From Polyangiaceae bacterium (GTDB taxonomy: Bacteria; Myxococcota_A; Polyangia; Polyangiales; Polyangiaceae), in contig JABTUA010000001.1 of NCBI GenBank assembly GCA_015075635.1, forward strand, positions 2,294,001 to 2,358,000: DNA of 64,000 nt, read 5' to 3'. The notes beneath the pieces were generated by a model, which was given only the letters and a program-made list of their open reading frames with translations, did no database searches and had not been told where the DNA came from. The position numbers and the translations under genes are program-made. Each line of letters starts with the position of its first letter. Within the stretch, counting starts at the first letter, position 1. Positions 20,101 to 28,501 of the stretch are shown here, piece after piece.

Positions 20101-21860
20101 TGCAGTCCAAGGGCGCGGACGACGGCGCGACGCTCGAGGAGCTCACCATGAGCGAAATCGAGCTGACTCGAGCGCTCGACGCCCGAGAGAGCTACGCATC
20201 CAGCCCCACCGCCACGGCGCCGGCGGTCGGCAAGCCGCAGATGCAGCAGGTCGGTCGCTACGAGCTCTTGCTCGAGATCGCGTCCGGCGGCATGGCCACC
20301 GTCTACGTCGGCCGCCAGCGCGGTGCAGGCGGCTTCGAGCGCCTGGTGGCCATCAAGCGCATGCACCCGCACGTCGGCGCCGAGCCGGAGCTCGCCGCGT
20401 CCTTCATGGACGAGGCGCGGATCGCCTCGCTGATCCGGCACCCCAACGTGGTGAACGTGCAAGACGTCCACGACGCCGAGGGCGAGCACCTGTTGGTGAT
20501 GGACTACGTAGACGGCCCCAGTCTGGCCAACGTCATGCGCGCGGCCCGCAAGCGCAACGAGCGCATCTCGCGCCCCGCCGCCATCCGAATCCTGGTGGAC
20601 GCGCTCTCGGGCCTGCACGCCGCGCACGAGATCACCAACCTCGACGGCATCCCGCTCGGCGTCGTCCACCGCGACGCGACGCCGCACAATCTCCTGCTGG
20701 GCAGCGACGGCACGGTGCGCTTGACCGACTTCGGCATCGCCAAAGCCGCCGAGCGCTCGGTGCACACGGCGACCGGCATGGCGAAGGGCAAGTTCCGCTA
20801 CATGGCGCCGGAGCAGGCGCGGGGCGGCGCCATCGACCGGCGGGTGGACATCTTCGCGATGGGCATCGTGGCCTGGGAGCTCTTCACCGGAGAGCGCCTG
20901 TTCCAGGCCGACAACGACGCGCAGATCCTGCTCGAGGTGGCGGAGGGCAAGTACCGGACGCCGAGCAGCGTGGACCCGACCATCCCGGCGGAGCTGGAGC
21001 GCATCGTGATGCGGGCGCTCTCGCCGAAACCGGACGATCGCTGGCCGACGGCGGCGGCGTTCGCCGACGCCCTGGACGGCTGGGCGCGGCAACACGCCGA
21101 GCTGGTCTCGAGCGCCGAGATCGCGCGCCTGGTGCACGAGTTCTGCGGCGCCACCATCGTCGAGCGCCGCAAGGCGCTGGCGGCGGTGCTCGGCGGAACG
21201 CGCCAGCCGGCCGGCTTCAAGTCCATGCGCCAGACCCAGAGCTCGGGTACCGGCTCGACCGCGGGGACCTCGGCGCCGCTCACGCTCGACAGCGTGAAGG
21301 TCGTGCCGGCGGTCACCCGGGAAGAAATCGCCGAGCATCAGCGCCGCAAGCGCATGACCCTGGTGTTCCTGGCGGCGGCCCTCGGCTCGGTCGCAGTCGG
21401 ACTTCTGATCGTGTTCGCGACGCTGGTGACGGGGCGCGGCAGACCCGCCACGGCGACGCCGCCGAGCGCCGCGCCCAGCCACACCGCTGCGCCGCCGCCG
21501 GCGACCGTCGTCGTCCCCTCGGCCCGGGTTCGGGTGGTGGTGACCTCGGACACGGAGATCTCGGAGATCCGCGGCCCCGGCGTGACGGGGGTGCAGTTCA
21601 AGGAAAAAGGCGCCGAGCTCGAGCTGCCGCGCTCCAGCGAGAGCGTCACCTTGCTGGTCCGTCTGAGCGACGGCAGCGAGCTCAGCGAGACCATCACTCC
21701 CAACGACAACACGGCGATCCGCGTGCGCAGCGTCGCGGGCGCCGTGAAGCCCAGCGACTTGCCGGTCGCCCCCGGCGGCAAGAAGCCGGTCGGCGGCAAA
21801 CCGGCCGGTGGCGGCGGCAAACCGGCGGGCGGCGGGCTCGAAGCCAACCCGTACGAATAG
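20100..21860 (+). CDS. Eukaryotic-type Ser/Thr protein kinase, membrane-anchored
   Basis: 586 residues; the ATG at 20100 shares its A with the stop of the preceding gene. The kinase domain (about 53-330) has the Gly loop IASGGMATVYVG, the ATP lysine in VAIKRM (Lys86), HRDATPHNLLL (Asp192), DFG (210-212) and MAPEQ. A single transmembrane helix at about 419-443 follows a Ser/Thr-rich linker, placing a C-terminal beta-rich PEGA-like domain (about 475-555) and a Gly/Pro/Lys-rich tail outside the cytoplasm. The layout matches Hanks-type sensor kinases of myxobacteria. The catalytic loop has A-T where many family members have L-K or V-S. A perfect 14-bp palindrome (TCTGCTCGAGCAGA, 21863-21876) lies just after the stop. 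Confidence 0.92.
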   Translation: MQSKGADDGATLEELTMSEIELTRALDARESYASSPTATAPAVGKPQMQQVGRYELLLEIASGGMATVYVGRQRGAGGFERLVAIKRMHPHVGAEPELAASFMDEARIASLIRHPNVVNVQDVHDAEGEHLLVMDYVDGPSLANVMRAARKRNERISRPAAIRILVDALSGLHAAHEITNLDGIPLGVVHRDATPHNLLLGSDGTVRLTDFGIAKAAERSVHTATGMAKGKFRYMAPEQARGGAIDRRVDIFAMGIVAWELFTGERLFQADNDAQILLEVAEGKYRTPSSVDPTIPAELERIVMRALSPKPDDRWPTAAAFADALDGWARQHAELVSSAEIARLVHEFCGATIVERRKALAAVLGGTRQPAGFKSMRQTQSSGTGSTAGTSAPLTLDSVKVVPAVTREEIAEHQRRKRMTLVFLAAALGSVAVGLLIVFATLVTGRGRPATATPPSAAPSHTAAPPPATVVVPSARVRVVVTSDTEISEIRGPGVTGVQFKEKGAELELPRSSESVTLLVRLSDGSELSETITPNDNTAIRVRSVAGAVKPSDLPVAPGGKKPVGGKPAGGGGKPAGGGLEANPYE

Positions 21861-21880
21861 CCTCTGCTCGAGCAGACGGA

Positions 21881-21912
21881 GAACACGGCCAAGACGCCAA
21901 GAGCGCCAAGTC
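21881..21912. repeat. Short tandem CGCCAAG-type repeat, possible arm of the dispersed hairpin family
   Basis: The stretch ACACGGCCAAGACGCCAAG followed by AGCGCCAAG consists of three degenerate copies of a CGCCAAGA unit. It resembles, with A-A-G for A-C-G, the tandem CGCCACGA arms of the larger elements elsewhere in this window. It abuts the broken end of the IS110 remnant. There is no matching right arm within the following 400 bases, so it may be a solo arm or coincidence. Confidence 0.35.
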
Positions 21913-22032
21913 TCAGGAGTATTGGCGGTCCGCCGGGACCGCGACCCAATGCTCGTCAGCGCCGATATCGATGCCAGCCGCATCCGGATTGCAGACCCGG
22001 AGCGCCTTCCGCTTGTACTTCCTTTTCGCCAT
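21913..22032 (-). pseudogene. IS110-family transposase, N-terminal remnant
   Basis: Reading from ATG 22032 gives 39 codons: a Lys/Arg-rich start followed by NPDAAGIDIGADEHWVAVP, which is the characteristic N-terminus of IS110 transposases (the D of GIDIG is the first acidic residue of their DEDD RuvC-like catalytic set). Similarity stops abruptly after residue 36 at a short CGCCAAG tandem repeat and a stop codon, so over 90 percent of the gene is missing. The other catalytic residues and the Tnp_20 serine domain are absent. The 260 bases upstream (22033-22298) may be leftover 5' non-coding IS sequence; I see no gene in them. Confidence 0.75.
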
Positions 22033-22298
22033 CTGCAGACTCCCACGGTACGGAAGCCCCCGGGCGTAGGAGGTGCGATTCGAGCATTCTGCTAGTCGGG
22101 AACAAGTCACCAGTGACGAAGTCGCAAGACCTCCCGGACCAAACTTGGCGACGGGTATGCAACACCACTTCGCTAACGGCCTCGACGCTCGGGGGCACCC
22201 GTACCTATCGGCGTCGGACCCGAGTTACCAGCCGGACGAACCAGGGCTCGCCCGGCACCGCACTTGGCGGTTGGTCTGCCGTTCCCGGGCGGCTCAGC
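22033..22298. other. Non-coding stretch upstream of the IS110 remnant
   Basis: No credible gene is present. Open frames here lack family features and ribosome-binding sites. The base composition is visibly less GC-biased than the neighbouring genes, which fits a remnant of inserted DNA. No clear terminal inverted repeat or target duplication was found, as expected for IS110 elements, which usually lack them. Confidence 0.4.
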
Positions 22299-24755
22299 TC
22301 AAGCCGGCCCGCACTTGGCTTTGACGATCGCGCTCTGGTTGTTGTCGTCGCGGCACTCGTTGAAGGTCTTGTTGTTCGGATCGATGACGACCTTGGCGAA
22401 GAAGCCGTCGCTCTGCAGCGCGGCGCCGGCGGGCACGGTGAAGTCCAGCACCTCGGTCTGGCCGGGCAAGAGCGGCTTGGTGGTCACCACCGTGCCGAGC
22501 TGAGTCTGGGTCCCGCCCTGATCGACGAACACCGCCACCGTGACGCCGGCGGGCAGCCCGGCCAGGCCGATGTTGCGCACCGAGACCTTGACCACGATCG
22601 GGGTCGAGCAGCTCACGTCCACCTTCACGGTGACGTCCGGCGCGTCGAAGATCCCCTTGTCCTGCACGTTCTGGCGGAAGTTGTTCAGCCAGGACTGGGT
22701 CCAGTTGGGCTTCTGGGCCAAGGGGATGGAGCCGTAGATGTTGGGCGGATCGCAGGCGCTGTCCCGAGAGTCGCAGACGTTCGAGACCGAGTAGGCGTGC
22801 TGGTTCCAGACCGTGCGCGTGCCCACCCAGCTGTTCTGCTTGTCGCCGAAGGCGGTGATGCCGCGGTAGGCCGTCTTGCCCACCGGCGGCACCCAGGCCG
22901 GACGGTTGTTGGCGGCGTCGGGCTGGTTCCACGGGGCCACGTTGCACTTCCACCCGGCCGCGCTCGGGTCGGCGCCGTTCGAGACCATCAGGATCTCGGA
23001 GTGGCCGTCGCCGTCCACGTCGGCGACCAGCGAGGCCTCGGTCGCGGTGAACGAGGTCGTCTGGGTCGCGAACAGCACCTTGCCGGTCTGCCCGTCGTAC
23101 ACCCAGAGGAAGCACTCGTCGTTGTAGACGACCTCGGCCTTGCCGTCGCCGTCGAAGTCGAACACGCTCGAGCCGGTGACGCTCGACGATAGATCGTGGT
23201 TCGGCGCGGTCCACACCACGTCGAGCTTGTTGCCGGCGTAGTCGGGCTTGACCATCGTGTAGAGCGCCTGCTGCGCGACGCCGATCTCGCGCTTGCCGTC
23301 GCCGTCGAAGTCCGCGACCGTGGGCGGGCCGCCCTCGCCGGTGCTGGGCAAGGTGAGGGGACCGAGCTCGACCACGCCGGTCGCGCCCTCGAGCACCCAG
23401 AGCTTCCCGCCCTGCACGACCACGGCCTCCGGCTTGGCATCGCCGTCGAAATCGGCGACCGCGTTGAAGCCGTTGCCGACCCCGGCGGTGTTCCAGAGCG
23501 TCGTGCCGTCGAGCTTGTAGGCGGTGTTGCCGGCGAGCAGCTCGAGCTTTCCGTCTCCGTTCAGGTCCACGAAGAACGACAGCTCGCGCGCCGCGCCGCC
23601 GCCGTTGCCGCCGGTGCCGACCCAGAGCCGGGTGATGACGCCGCCCTTGGTCGAGAACAGGTTGCGCCCGTAGGCGACCTCCGGCGAGCCGTCGCCGTCC
23701 ATGTCGGCGATGGCGATGCCGCCGCCCCAGCCGAACGCGCCAGCAGCGGCGCTGTCCACGGGCTTGTCGCTCACGCCGACCACCTTGCCCTGGTTGTCGA
23801 TCACCGCGATGAACCCGTCGCCGGTCATCGTCACGATGTCGACCTTCTGATCGCCGGTGACGTCGCCGAGGGCGACCGACAGGCCCGCGAAGCCGAAGGC
23901 GCCGGCCTTGGCCTTGTCCAGCGTCCAGATCTCCTGGCCGCTCTGACCGTCGAGCACTCGGAGCTTGCCGGTCAGGCAAGTGCTGGGCGTGGCGCCGTTG
24001 CAGGAGCAGCAGGTCCCGGCCGCGTTGCCGGACACGAAGATCACGTTCGGAGGATCGGTCTCGTCCACCTTGCCGTCGCAGTTCGCGTCCACGACCCGGG
24101 CCACCGTCGGCGTCGCCCACACGTCGGCGAAGTTCGGGAACTGCTTGGGCGCCGAGTCGGTGCCCCACTGCCACTTCTTCACGGCAGTGAGCACGCCCGA
24201 GGGCGGGTGGTATTCGCACTGCTCCACGCAGGTTCCGCCGTCCGGCGCCCCCGCGTCACCTTGGCAGATCGGCGGCAGCTTCACGCACTTCCCGTTGGCG
24301 GGCACCGGCTGCGTGCACACCGCACCGCCGTCGCCCGCGCCGCCGTCAGTGAGGCCGCCGTCGCCGGCCGGTGTGCCCAGGGCCGTCTCGCAGTACTCGC
24401 CCGCTGCGCAGTCGGCCGCGGTCTGACAGGACTTGCCTGGGACGATGCACTGCTCGAAGAGACAGACCTCCGACGTGTTGCAGCAGCTCGCGCCGCAGGC
24501 CTGATCGAGCGACGCGCAGCACTTGCCACCGACGCACACGCCGGCCTCGCAGGGCTTTTGCGCGTTGCACTCCTCCGGCGTGCCGGTGTCGATGTTGACG
24601 CCGCCGCCAGTGCCGCCGCTTCCGCCGAGGGAGGCGTCGCCCGCGGCGCCGCCCAGGTTCGGCCCCACGGTACCGCCGCCGTCGTCGCCGCCGCAGGCGC
24701 TGGCGACCGCCGCTCCGAGCCCCAACACACCCAAGCCCCAGCGCAAGATCGACAT
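22299..24755 (-). CDS. FG-GAP/VCBS-repeat lipoprotein with C-terminal CARDB-like domain
   Basis: 818 residues from ATG 24755, with signal peptide and lipobox ASAC (Cys21). After a Gly/Ala linker comes a cysteine-rich segment (about 45-125) with many C-x-x-x-C pairs. The central part carries about eight calcium-binding FG-GAP/VCBS-type repeats (ADMDGDGSPEV, VDLNGDGKLEL, ADFDGDGKREI, FDFDGDGKAEV, ADVDGDGHSEI), which should form a beta-propeller as in integrin alpha subunits. A C-terminal Ig-like domain resembles CARDB (cell adhesion related, ending in DPNNKTFNECRDDNN). It is probably a surface adhesion or structural protein. It lies downstream of a strong terminator that separates it from the CD225-like gene. 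Confidence 0.82.
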   Translation of the reverse strand: MSILRWGLGVLGLGAAVASACGGDDGGGTVGPNLGGAAGDASLGGSGGTGGGVNIDTGTPEECNAQKPCEAGVCVGGKCCASLDQACGASCCNTSEVCLFEQCIVPGKSCQTAADCAAGEYCETALGTPAGDGGLTDGGAGDGGAVCTQPVPANGKCVKLPPICQGDAGAPDGGTCVEQCEYHPPSGVLTAVKKWQWGTDSAPKQFPNFADVWATPTVARVVDANCDGKVDETDPPNVIFVSGNAAGTCCSCNGATPSTCLTGKLRVLDGQSGQEIWTLDKAKAGAFGFAGLSVALGDVTGDQKVDIVTMTGDGFIAVIDNQGKVVGVSDKPVDSAAAGAFGWGGGIAIADMDGDGSPEVAYGRNLFSTKGGVITRLWVGTGGNGGGAARELSFFVDLNGDGKLELLAGNTAYKLDGTTLWNTAGVGNGFNAVADFDGDAKPEAVVVQGGKLWVLEGATGVVELGPLTLPSTGEGGPPTVADFDGDGKREIGVAQQALYTMVKPDYAGNKLDVVWTAPNHDLSSSVTGSSVFDFDGDGKAEVVYNDECFLWVYDGQTGKVLFATQTTSFTATEASLVADVDGDGHSEILMVSNGADPSAAGWKCNVAPWNQPDAANNRPAWVPPVGKTAYRGITAFGDKQNSWVGTRTVWNQHAYSVSNVCDSRDSACDPPNIYGSIPLAQKPNWTQSWLNNFRQNVQDKGIFDAPDVTVKVDVSCSTPIVVKVSVRNIGLAGLPAGVTVAVFVDQGGTQTQLGTVVTTKPLLPGQTEVLDFTVPAGAALQSDGFFAKVVIDPNNKTFNECRDDNNQSAIVKAKCGPA

Positions 24756-24829
24756 GGAGTCGATGTTACCCGGGCCTGCACTTCTGCGTTCGGTGTTTCG
24801 GATCGGGCGGAAAAAGCGAGCGGCAGCGA

Positions 24830-24866
24830 ACAAAAAGACAGGGCGCCGCCGGTCGGCGACGCCCTG
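24830..24866 (-). terminator. Rho-independent terminator after the CD225-like gene
   Basis: On the minus strand, GGGCGTCGCCG and CGGCGGCGCCC form an 11-bp stem with one G-T wobble and a short loop, followed by TGTCTTTTTG. It lies 25 bases after the stop of the gene at 24891-25355 and 75 bases before the lipoprotein start at 24755, so it should stop transcription between them. Confidence 0.75.
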
Positions 24867-24890
24867 GGAATTTTCCGCTGCTGATTTCGA

Positions 24891-25355
24891 TCAGCTCATC
24901 GCGACGGCCATGAAGATGCCGTACACGATGCCGAGGACCACGTTCAAGCCGAGCAGGACGTAGCCCACGATGCAGAGCATGCGTGCCGTCTTGATCTTCT
25001 CGGCCGCCGTCGCCGTGTCGCCCTTGGCCAGGGCGTCTTTGGCCTGCATGGCCATCCAGACGTTGATCAGGCCGAGCAGACCGCAACCGCAGAAGATCGA
25101 GACGATCGACAGCGTGAACCACTTCTTGACGTGTGCCTCGAGGTCCGGGGGCGCGCCGCCGCCCATGCCCATCCCGGGCGGCATTCCACCACCGGGCGGT
25201 GCCATCGGGGCTCCACCGGGCGGACCCATCGGAGCACCGGGCATCCCGGGAGGCGCGCCGTACCCGCCGGGCGCTCCGCCCGGAGGACCGTACCCGCCCG
25301 GAGGCGGTCCATAGCCTCCACCCTGTGCCTGAATGCCGGTCTGCTGCTCCATCAT
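24891..25355 (-). CDS. CD225/dispanin-like small membrane protein with Pro/Gly-rich N-terminus
   Basis: 154 residues. The N-terminal half (about 1-70) is nearly all Gly, Pro, Met, Ala and Tyr in GGYGPP-like repeats and should be disordered and cytoplasmic. The C-terminal half has two hydrophobic helices (about 79-102 and 124-150) with a charged loop containing AKDALAKGDTATAAEKIKTAR, the pattern of the CD225/dispanin family (helix, K-A-x-x-A-x-x-x-G-D-x-x-x-A loop, helix). A good ribosome-binding site (AGAGGAG) precedes the start; ATG 25352 is equally possible. Function is not known in bacteria. Confidence 0.75.
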   Translation of the reverse strand: MMEQQTGIQAQGGGYGPPPGGYGPPGGAPGGYGAPPGMPGAPMGPPGGAPMAPPGGGMPPGMGMGGGAPPDLEAHVKKWFTLSIVSIFCGCGLLGLINVWMAMQAKDALAKGDTATAAEKIKTARMLCIVGYVLLGLNVVLGIVYGIFMAVAMS

Positions 25356-25553
25356 CTGTGTGCTCCTCTTCCGCAGTCTGCTTTCGCTCTGCTACTTCCG
25401 AACCCGCTCCAACTTCGATGCACCGGCTTGTCGCAGTGCGGGTCGCAGGGTAGCCCGAAAGCTCCAGAAAACGCCACTGTCCGCTGTGCTGCTCCGCGCG
25501 AGCCTTGCCGGCGTCGAGGCTGAGAGGCTAAGTAGCTGGAACAATGAAGCAAA

Positions 25554-27218
25554 TCACTGACTGGGGGACAGCGTACGGGTGAGCGTCAGGGCCTCCGTCG
25601 CGCCGCTCGCGACCGACAGCTCGACCCGCGCTTTGAGGGTGTCGTTTCGGCCGAGCGCGCACGCCCGGGCGGCGGCCTGATGGCGGCCGTATCCCCGCTC
25701 GAGCTCCGCTCCCGTGGCCGCGTCCACGATGCGCACTTCGGCGCCGGACGCGTCCGGACCGAGCGCGAGCACCACGTCGGCGCAGCGCGCGATCGGGATG
25801 ACGACGTCGAGCTCCACGCGTTTGCTCTCGCTCAAGGCGAGCAGCTTGGGAGCGCCGACCTGATCGAGCCGCGGCACGGTTCCCCGCGCGAGCAGACGGC
25901 TGAGCAGTCGGCCAGCAGCGAGCGGGTGTGCCGCGAGCACCGGCGGCGGCACGCGCAGGCGACGTTGCTCGACGAGCACGGGTCCGGGCCTGGCGAGCGC
26001 TTCGAGGTCGAGGCGCGCAGGGCCACCCTTGCTGCAAGCGAACAGCGTCGCGCGCGCTCCGCCGCGGTCGTGCGCGATCAGCGACCCGTCGCTGGACCAG
26101 AGCCAGCTCTCCAGCCCCGACAGCGGGCGCCCGCCGACCGCGTCGATGCGAGCACAGCCCGGGCGGAGCTCGAGCTCCACGCTGGTGCGCTGCGCCACGG
26201 GTAGCTCGCCCCGATGGAGCTTCTTGGGTGCGTCGTAGTCACCTTTTTCGAGGCGCGCCGCGAGCGCGGCCGCCGCTTCGCCGACCTCGAGCGTCGGACC
26301 GAGGTCGATGACCGGGATGCGCGCGCCGAGCTCCGCGCGGCCACCGTCCTTGGACTGGGAGAGCACCACCACCACCACTCCGCGTCCGGATTGGGGTCGC
26401 ACTTCCAAGGTGAACGCGGTCTTTTCCGGGGCACAAGCCACCAAGAATCGGCTGCGTCCGTGCGCCACGGCGCGACCGGTGATGCGACCGTCCGCGTCGA
26501 GCAGGGCGACGTCGAGGTGCGACACGGCTTCGGCGGGTGTCACCCAGGCATCGACGCAGCGATCCGCCTCCACTACCGCGGAGATCAGGCTCGGCGTCCC
26601 CGGCTCCACCGGCAGCGCCGCCCGGCGCAGCTCCTGCCAGCGCCCGCCGATGCCGCGCCTGTGTTCGCCGAGCGTGCGCTCGACCTGCGCCAGGACATCC
26701 GCCTCGGCCGCGCTGCCGAAGCCGGGGACTCCCAACGCCGCGCCGACCTTTGCCGCGTCGGACTTGGTGACGCGCTGCGCTCCGATCGCCACCGCGCCGT
26801 AGCCGGCGGCCACCCGCGCGCTCAGGTAGAGGCGGTCGGGGTGCGGAGGGCAGATCAGCAGGGTCGGTGTCTTGTTGGGGCGCTCATCCGAGCCGACGAG
26901 CGTGCCGTCGTCGGCAAACGCGAACAGGTCGATGTCGTCCACGTCCGCCGAGCCGCGCGCCATGAAGAGCGCGCAGTCGTCTCGCGGGACGCTGACGAAG
27001 CCGTTGATGCGGTCGCCCGGGGCGCCGGCGTCGATCGCCACGATCTCCGGCTCCGACGCGCCGAGGGCGCGCGCGCGGCGCGCGTCGGCGTGCAGGAAGC
27101 GCTGTCCGTCGAGGCGCCCCGCGACGGGGCGCACGCCGGCGCTGGGCGGAGGTGCGGCGGCGCCACCGACCACGGCGCAGCCGGTGGACAGGAGCAGGGC
27201 GGCCAGGAGGGCCCTCAC
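25554..27218 (-). CDS. Unknown lipoprotein with four two-cysteine modules
   Basis: 554 residues from a GTG overlapping the preceding stop (GTGA). Signal peptide with lipobox STGC (Cys14). The other eight cysteines form four pairs with nearly constant spacing: 82/123, 221/262, 355/395 and 479/520. Each pair brackets a beta-rich segment with an acidic mid-strand motif (DVDDIDLFAFADDG, SHLDVALLDADG, GAEVRIVDAATG) and an aromatic or hydrophobic second strand, reminiscent of pre-peptidase C-terminal (PPC) beta-sandwich domains. The cysteines could form one disulfide per module. I know no function. It is the last gene of the nine-gene cysteine operon and is paralogous in design to the gene just upstream. 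Confidence 0.7.
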   Translation of the reverse strand: MRALLAALLLSTGCAVVGGAAAPPPSAGVRPVAGRLDGQRFLHADARRARALGASEPEIVAIDAGAPGDRINGFVSVPRDDCALFMARGSADVDDIDLFAFADDGTLVGSDERPNKTPTLLICPPHPDRLYLSARVAAGYGAVAIGAQRVTKSDAAKVGAALGVPGFGSAAEADVLAQVERTLGEHRRGIGGRWQELRRAALPVEPGTPSLISAVVEADRCVDAWVTPAEAVSHLDVALLDADGRITGRAVAHGRSRFLVACAPEKTAFTLEVRPQSGRGVVVVVLSQSKDGGRAELGARIPVIDLGPTLEVGEAAAALAARLEKGDYDAPKKLHRGELPVAQRTSVELELRPGCARIDAVGGRPLSGLESWLWSSDGSLIAHDRGGARATLFACSKGGPARLDLEALARPGPVLVEQRRLRVPPPVLAAHPLAAGRLLSRLLARGTVPRLDQVGAPKLLALSESKRVELDVVIPIARCADVVLALGPDASGAEVRIVDAATGAELERGYGRHQAAARACALGRNDTLKARVELSVASGATEALTLTRTLSPSQ

Positions 27219-28501
27219 TCGGCCTGCTCCCCGACGCGGGCGCGGCCCGCGCGAAACAGCCCCAGCAGCCAGGCGACGCCGTCGCCTCGCACCTCCACGT
27301 TGAGCCGTGCCGAAGCGTCTCCCCGTGCGCAGAAGGCCAGGGTCGTCCCCGAGGCGTCCGGCCCGCCGTGGTTCTGCGCCTGGCGCCGGCCGAGCTCCGC
27401 CGAGAGGGCGACTCCGGCGCTCTGGCCGCGCACCGCGGCCACGGCCGCGACGTAGCAGGCGTCCGGCTCGAGCTCGAGGGGCAGGAGCGTGATCCCCGAA
27501 ACGCCGCGGGCCGTGAACACCGGCGCCGAGAGCTGTGAAGGCCCGCGGTGCTGGCGCAGCGCCTGGGCGATGCGTGCCCGTTCTTCCGGCGCCCAGCGCG
27601 GCGGCAGCTCCGCCGGGAGCGGGTAGTGCTCGACCAGCAAGCTCGCGCCGCCACCCGGGGCCGCGCCTTGGAACGTGAGCGTGGCGATCGCGCGTTCGGC
27701 GAGACACGCGCCGAGCGTGGCGTCCGCGGCCTCGGAGCGATCGCTCGCCACCGGCTCGGAGGACGCGCCGAGCGCCAGATCCGCGTCGAGGTCCACGTTC
27801 TGCCCCGCGCTGCCCGAGAGCAGGCTCACCCGATGGCAGCCAGGCTCGAGCTCGAAGCGCACGCGTCCGCGGCCCGCGGAGTCGGCGCTCACGCTGCGCT
27901 GCGACACCGCGCTGGCGCCGTCGCGCCGCGCCCGCGCCGCGTGCGAGGCGATCCGGCGCTCGAGGGGCTCCGGCACCGCGCGCGGTCCGGCGATCCCTGG
28001 GCCGGCGAACGCGCCCGGCGAGCGCGCCGCGAGCAAGCGCGTGAGCGGTGGGAAGGGGCGCGCACCTCGGGCGACCAGCACCTCGACCGCCCCGCGTGGC
28101 GAGCGCATCTCCAAGGCCAGCCGCTCGAGCATGGCCTTGCGGACTCCGCAGCGGACCAGCTGAGCGCCGCCGGCCACGCTCAGCTCGGGGTGCTCGCCGT
28201 CCGGCCAGGAGAGCGCGCCGTTCGAGGGCAAGAAGCGCAAGAGGAACGTGCTGGACGTCGTCCCCAGCACCGCCACCGTCACGCAGTCCTCCCGCAGCGG
28301 ATCGCTGAAAGCGGCGGGCAAGAGCAGCGGTCGCAGACCACCCCGCTCGACGAAGCGGGCGGGCAGGCGCCGCACCTCGCCGGACGTCGCCCAACCTGCC
28401 GCGAGCTTCTGCGCGTCGCCGGCGAGATCGGCGCGCGCGGTCCCGGCGAAGATCGCGAGCGCCGTCAGCGTGCGCATGGCTGCTCGCAGAGGCCCGCGCA
28501 T
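27215..28501 (-). CDS. Unknown exported protein with three two-cysteine modules
   Basis: 428 residues; the start ATG overlaps the stop of the JAMM peptidase gene (TGATG). An N-terminal signal peptide (cleavage near ARA, about residue 24) has no lipobox, so the protein is probably periplasmic or secreted. Its only six cysteines form three pairs, 73/118, 222/266 and 349/391, each bracketing a beta-rich module like those of the next gene (compare FELEPGC here with LELRPGC there). ATG 28477 is an alternative start that would tighten the signal peptide. Function unknown; position suggests a link to sulfur or redox metabolism in the envelope. Confidence 0.7.
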   Translation of the reverse strand: MRGPLRAAMRTLTALAIFAGTARADLAGDAQKLAAGWATSGEVRRLPARFVERGGLRPLLLPAAFSDPLREDCVTVAVLGTTSSTFLLRFLPSNGALSWPDGEHPELSVAGGAQLVRCGVRKAMLERLALEMRSPRGAVEVLVARGARPFPPLTRLLAARSPGAFAGPGIAGPRAVPEPLERRIASHAARARRDGASAVSQRSVSADSAGRGRVRFELEPGCHRVSLLSGSAGQNVDLDADLALGASSEPVASDRSEAADATLGACLAERAIATLTFQGAAPGGGASLLVEHYPLPAELPPRWAPEERARIAQALRQHRGPSQLSAPVFTARGVSGITLLPLELEPDACYVAAVAAVRGQSAGVALSAELGRRQAQNHGGPDASGTTLAFCARGDASARLNVEVRGDGVAWLLGLFRAGRARVGEQAE

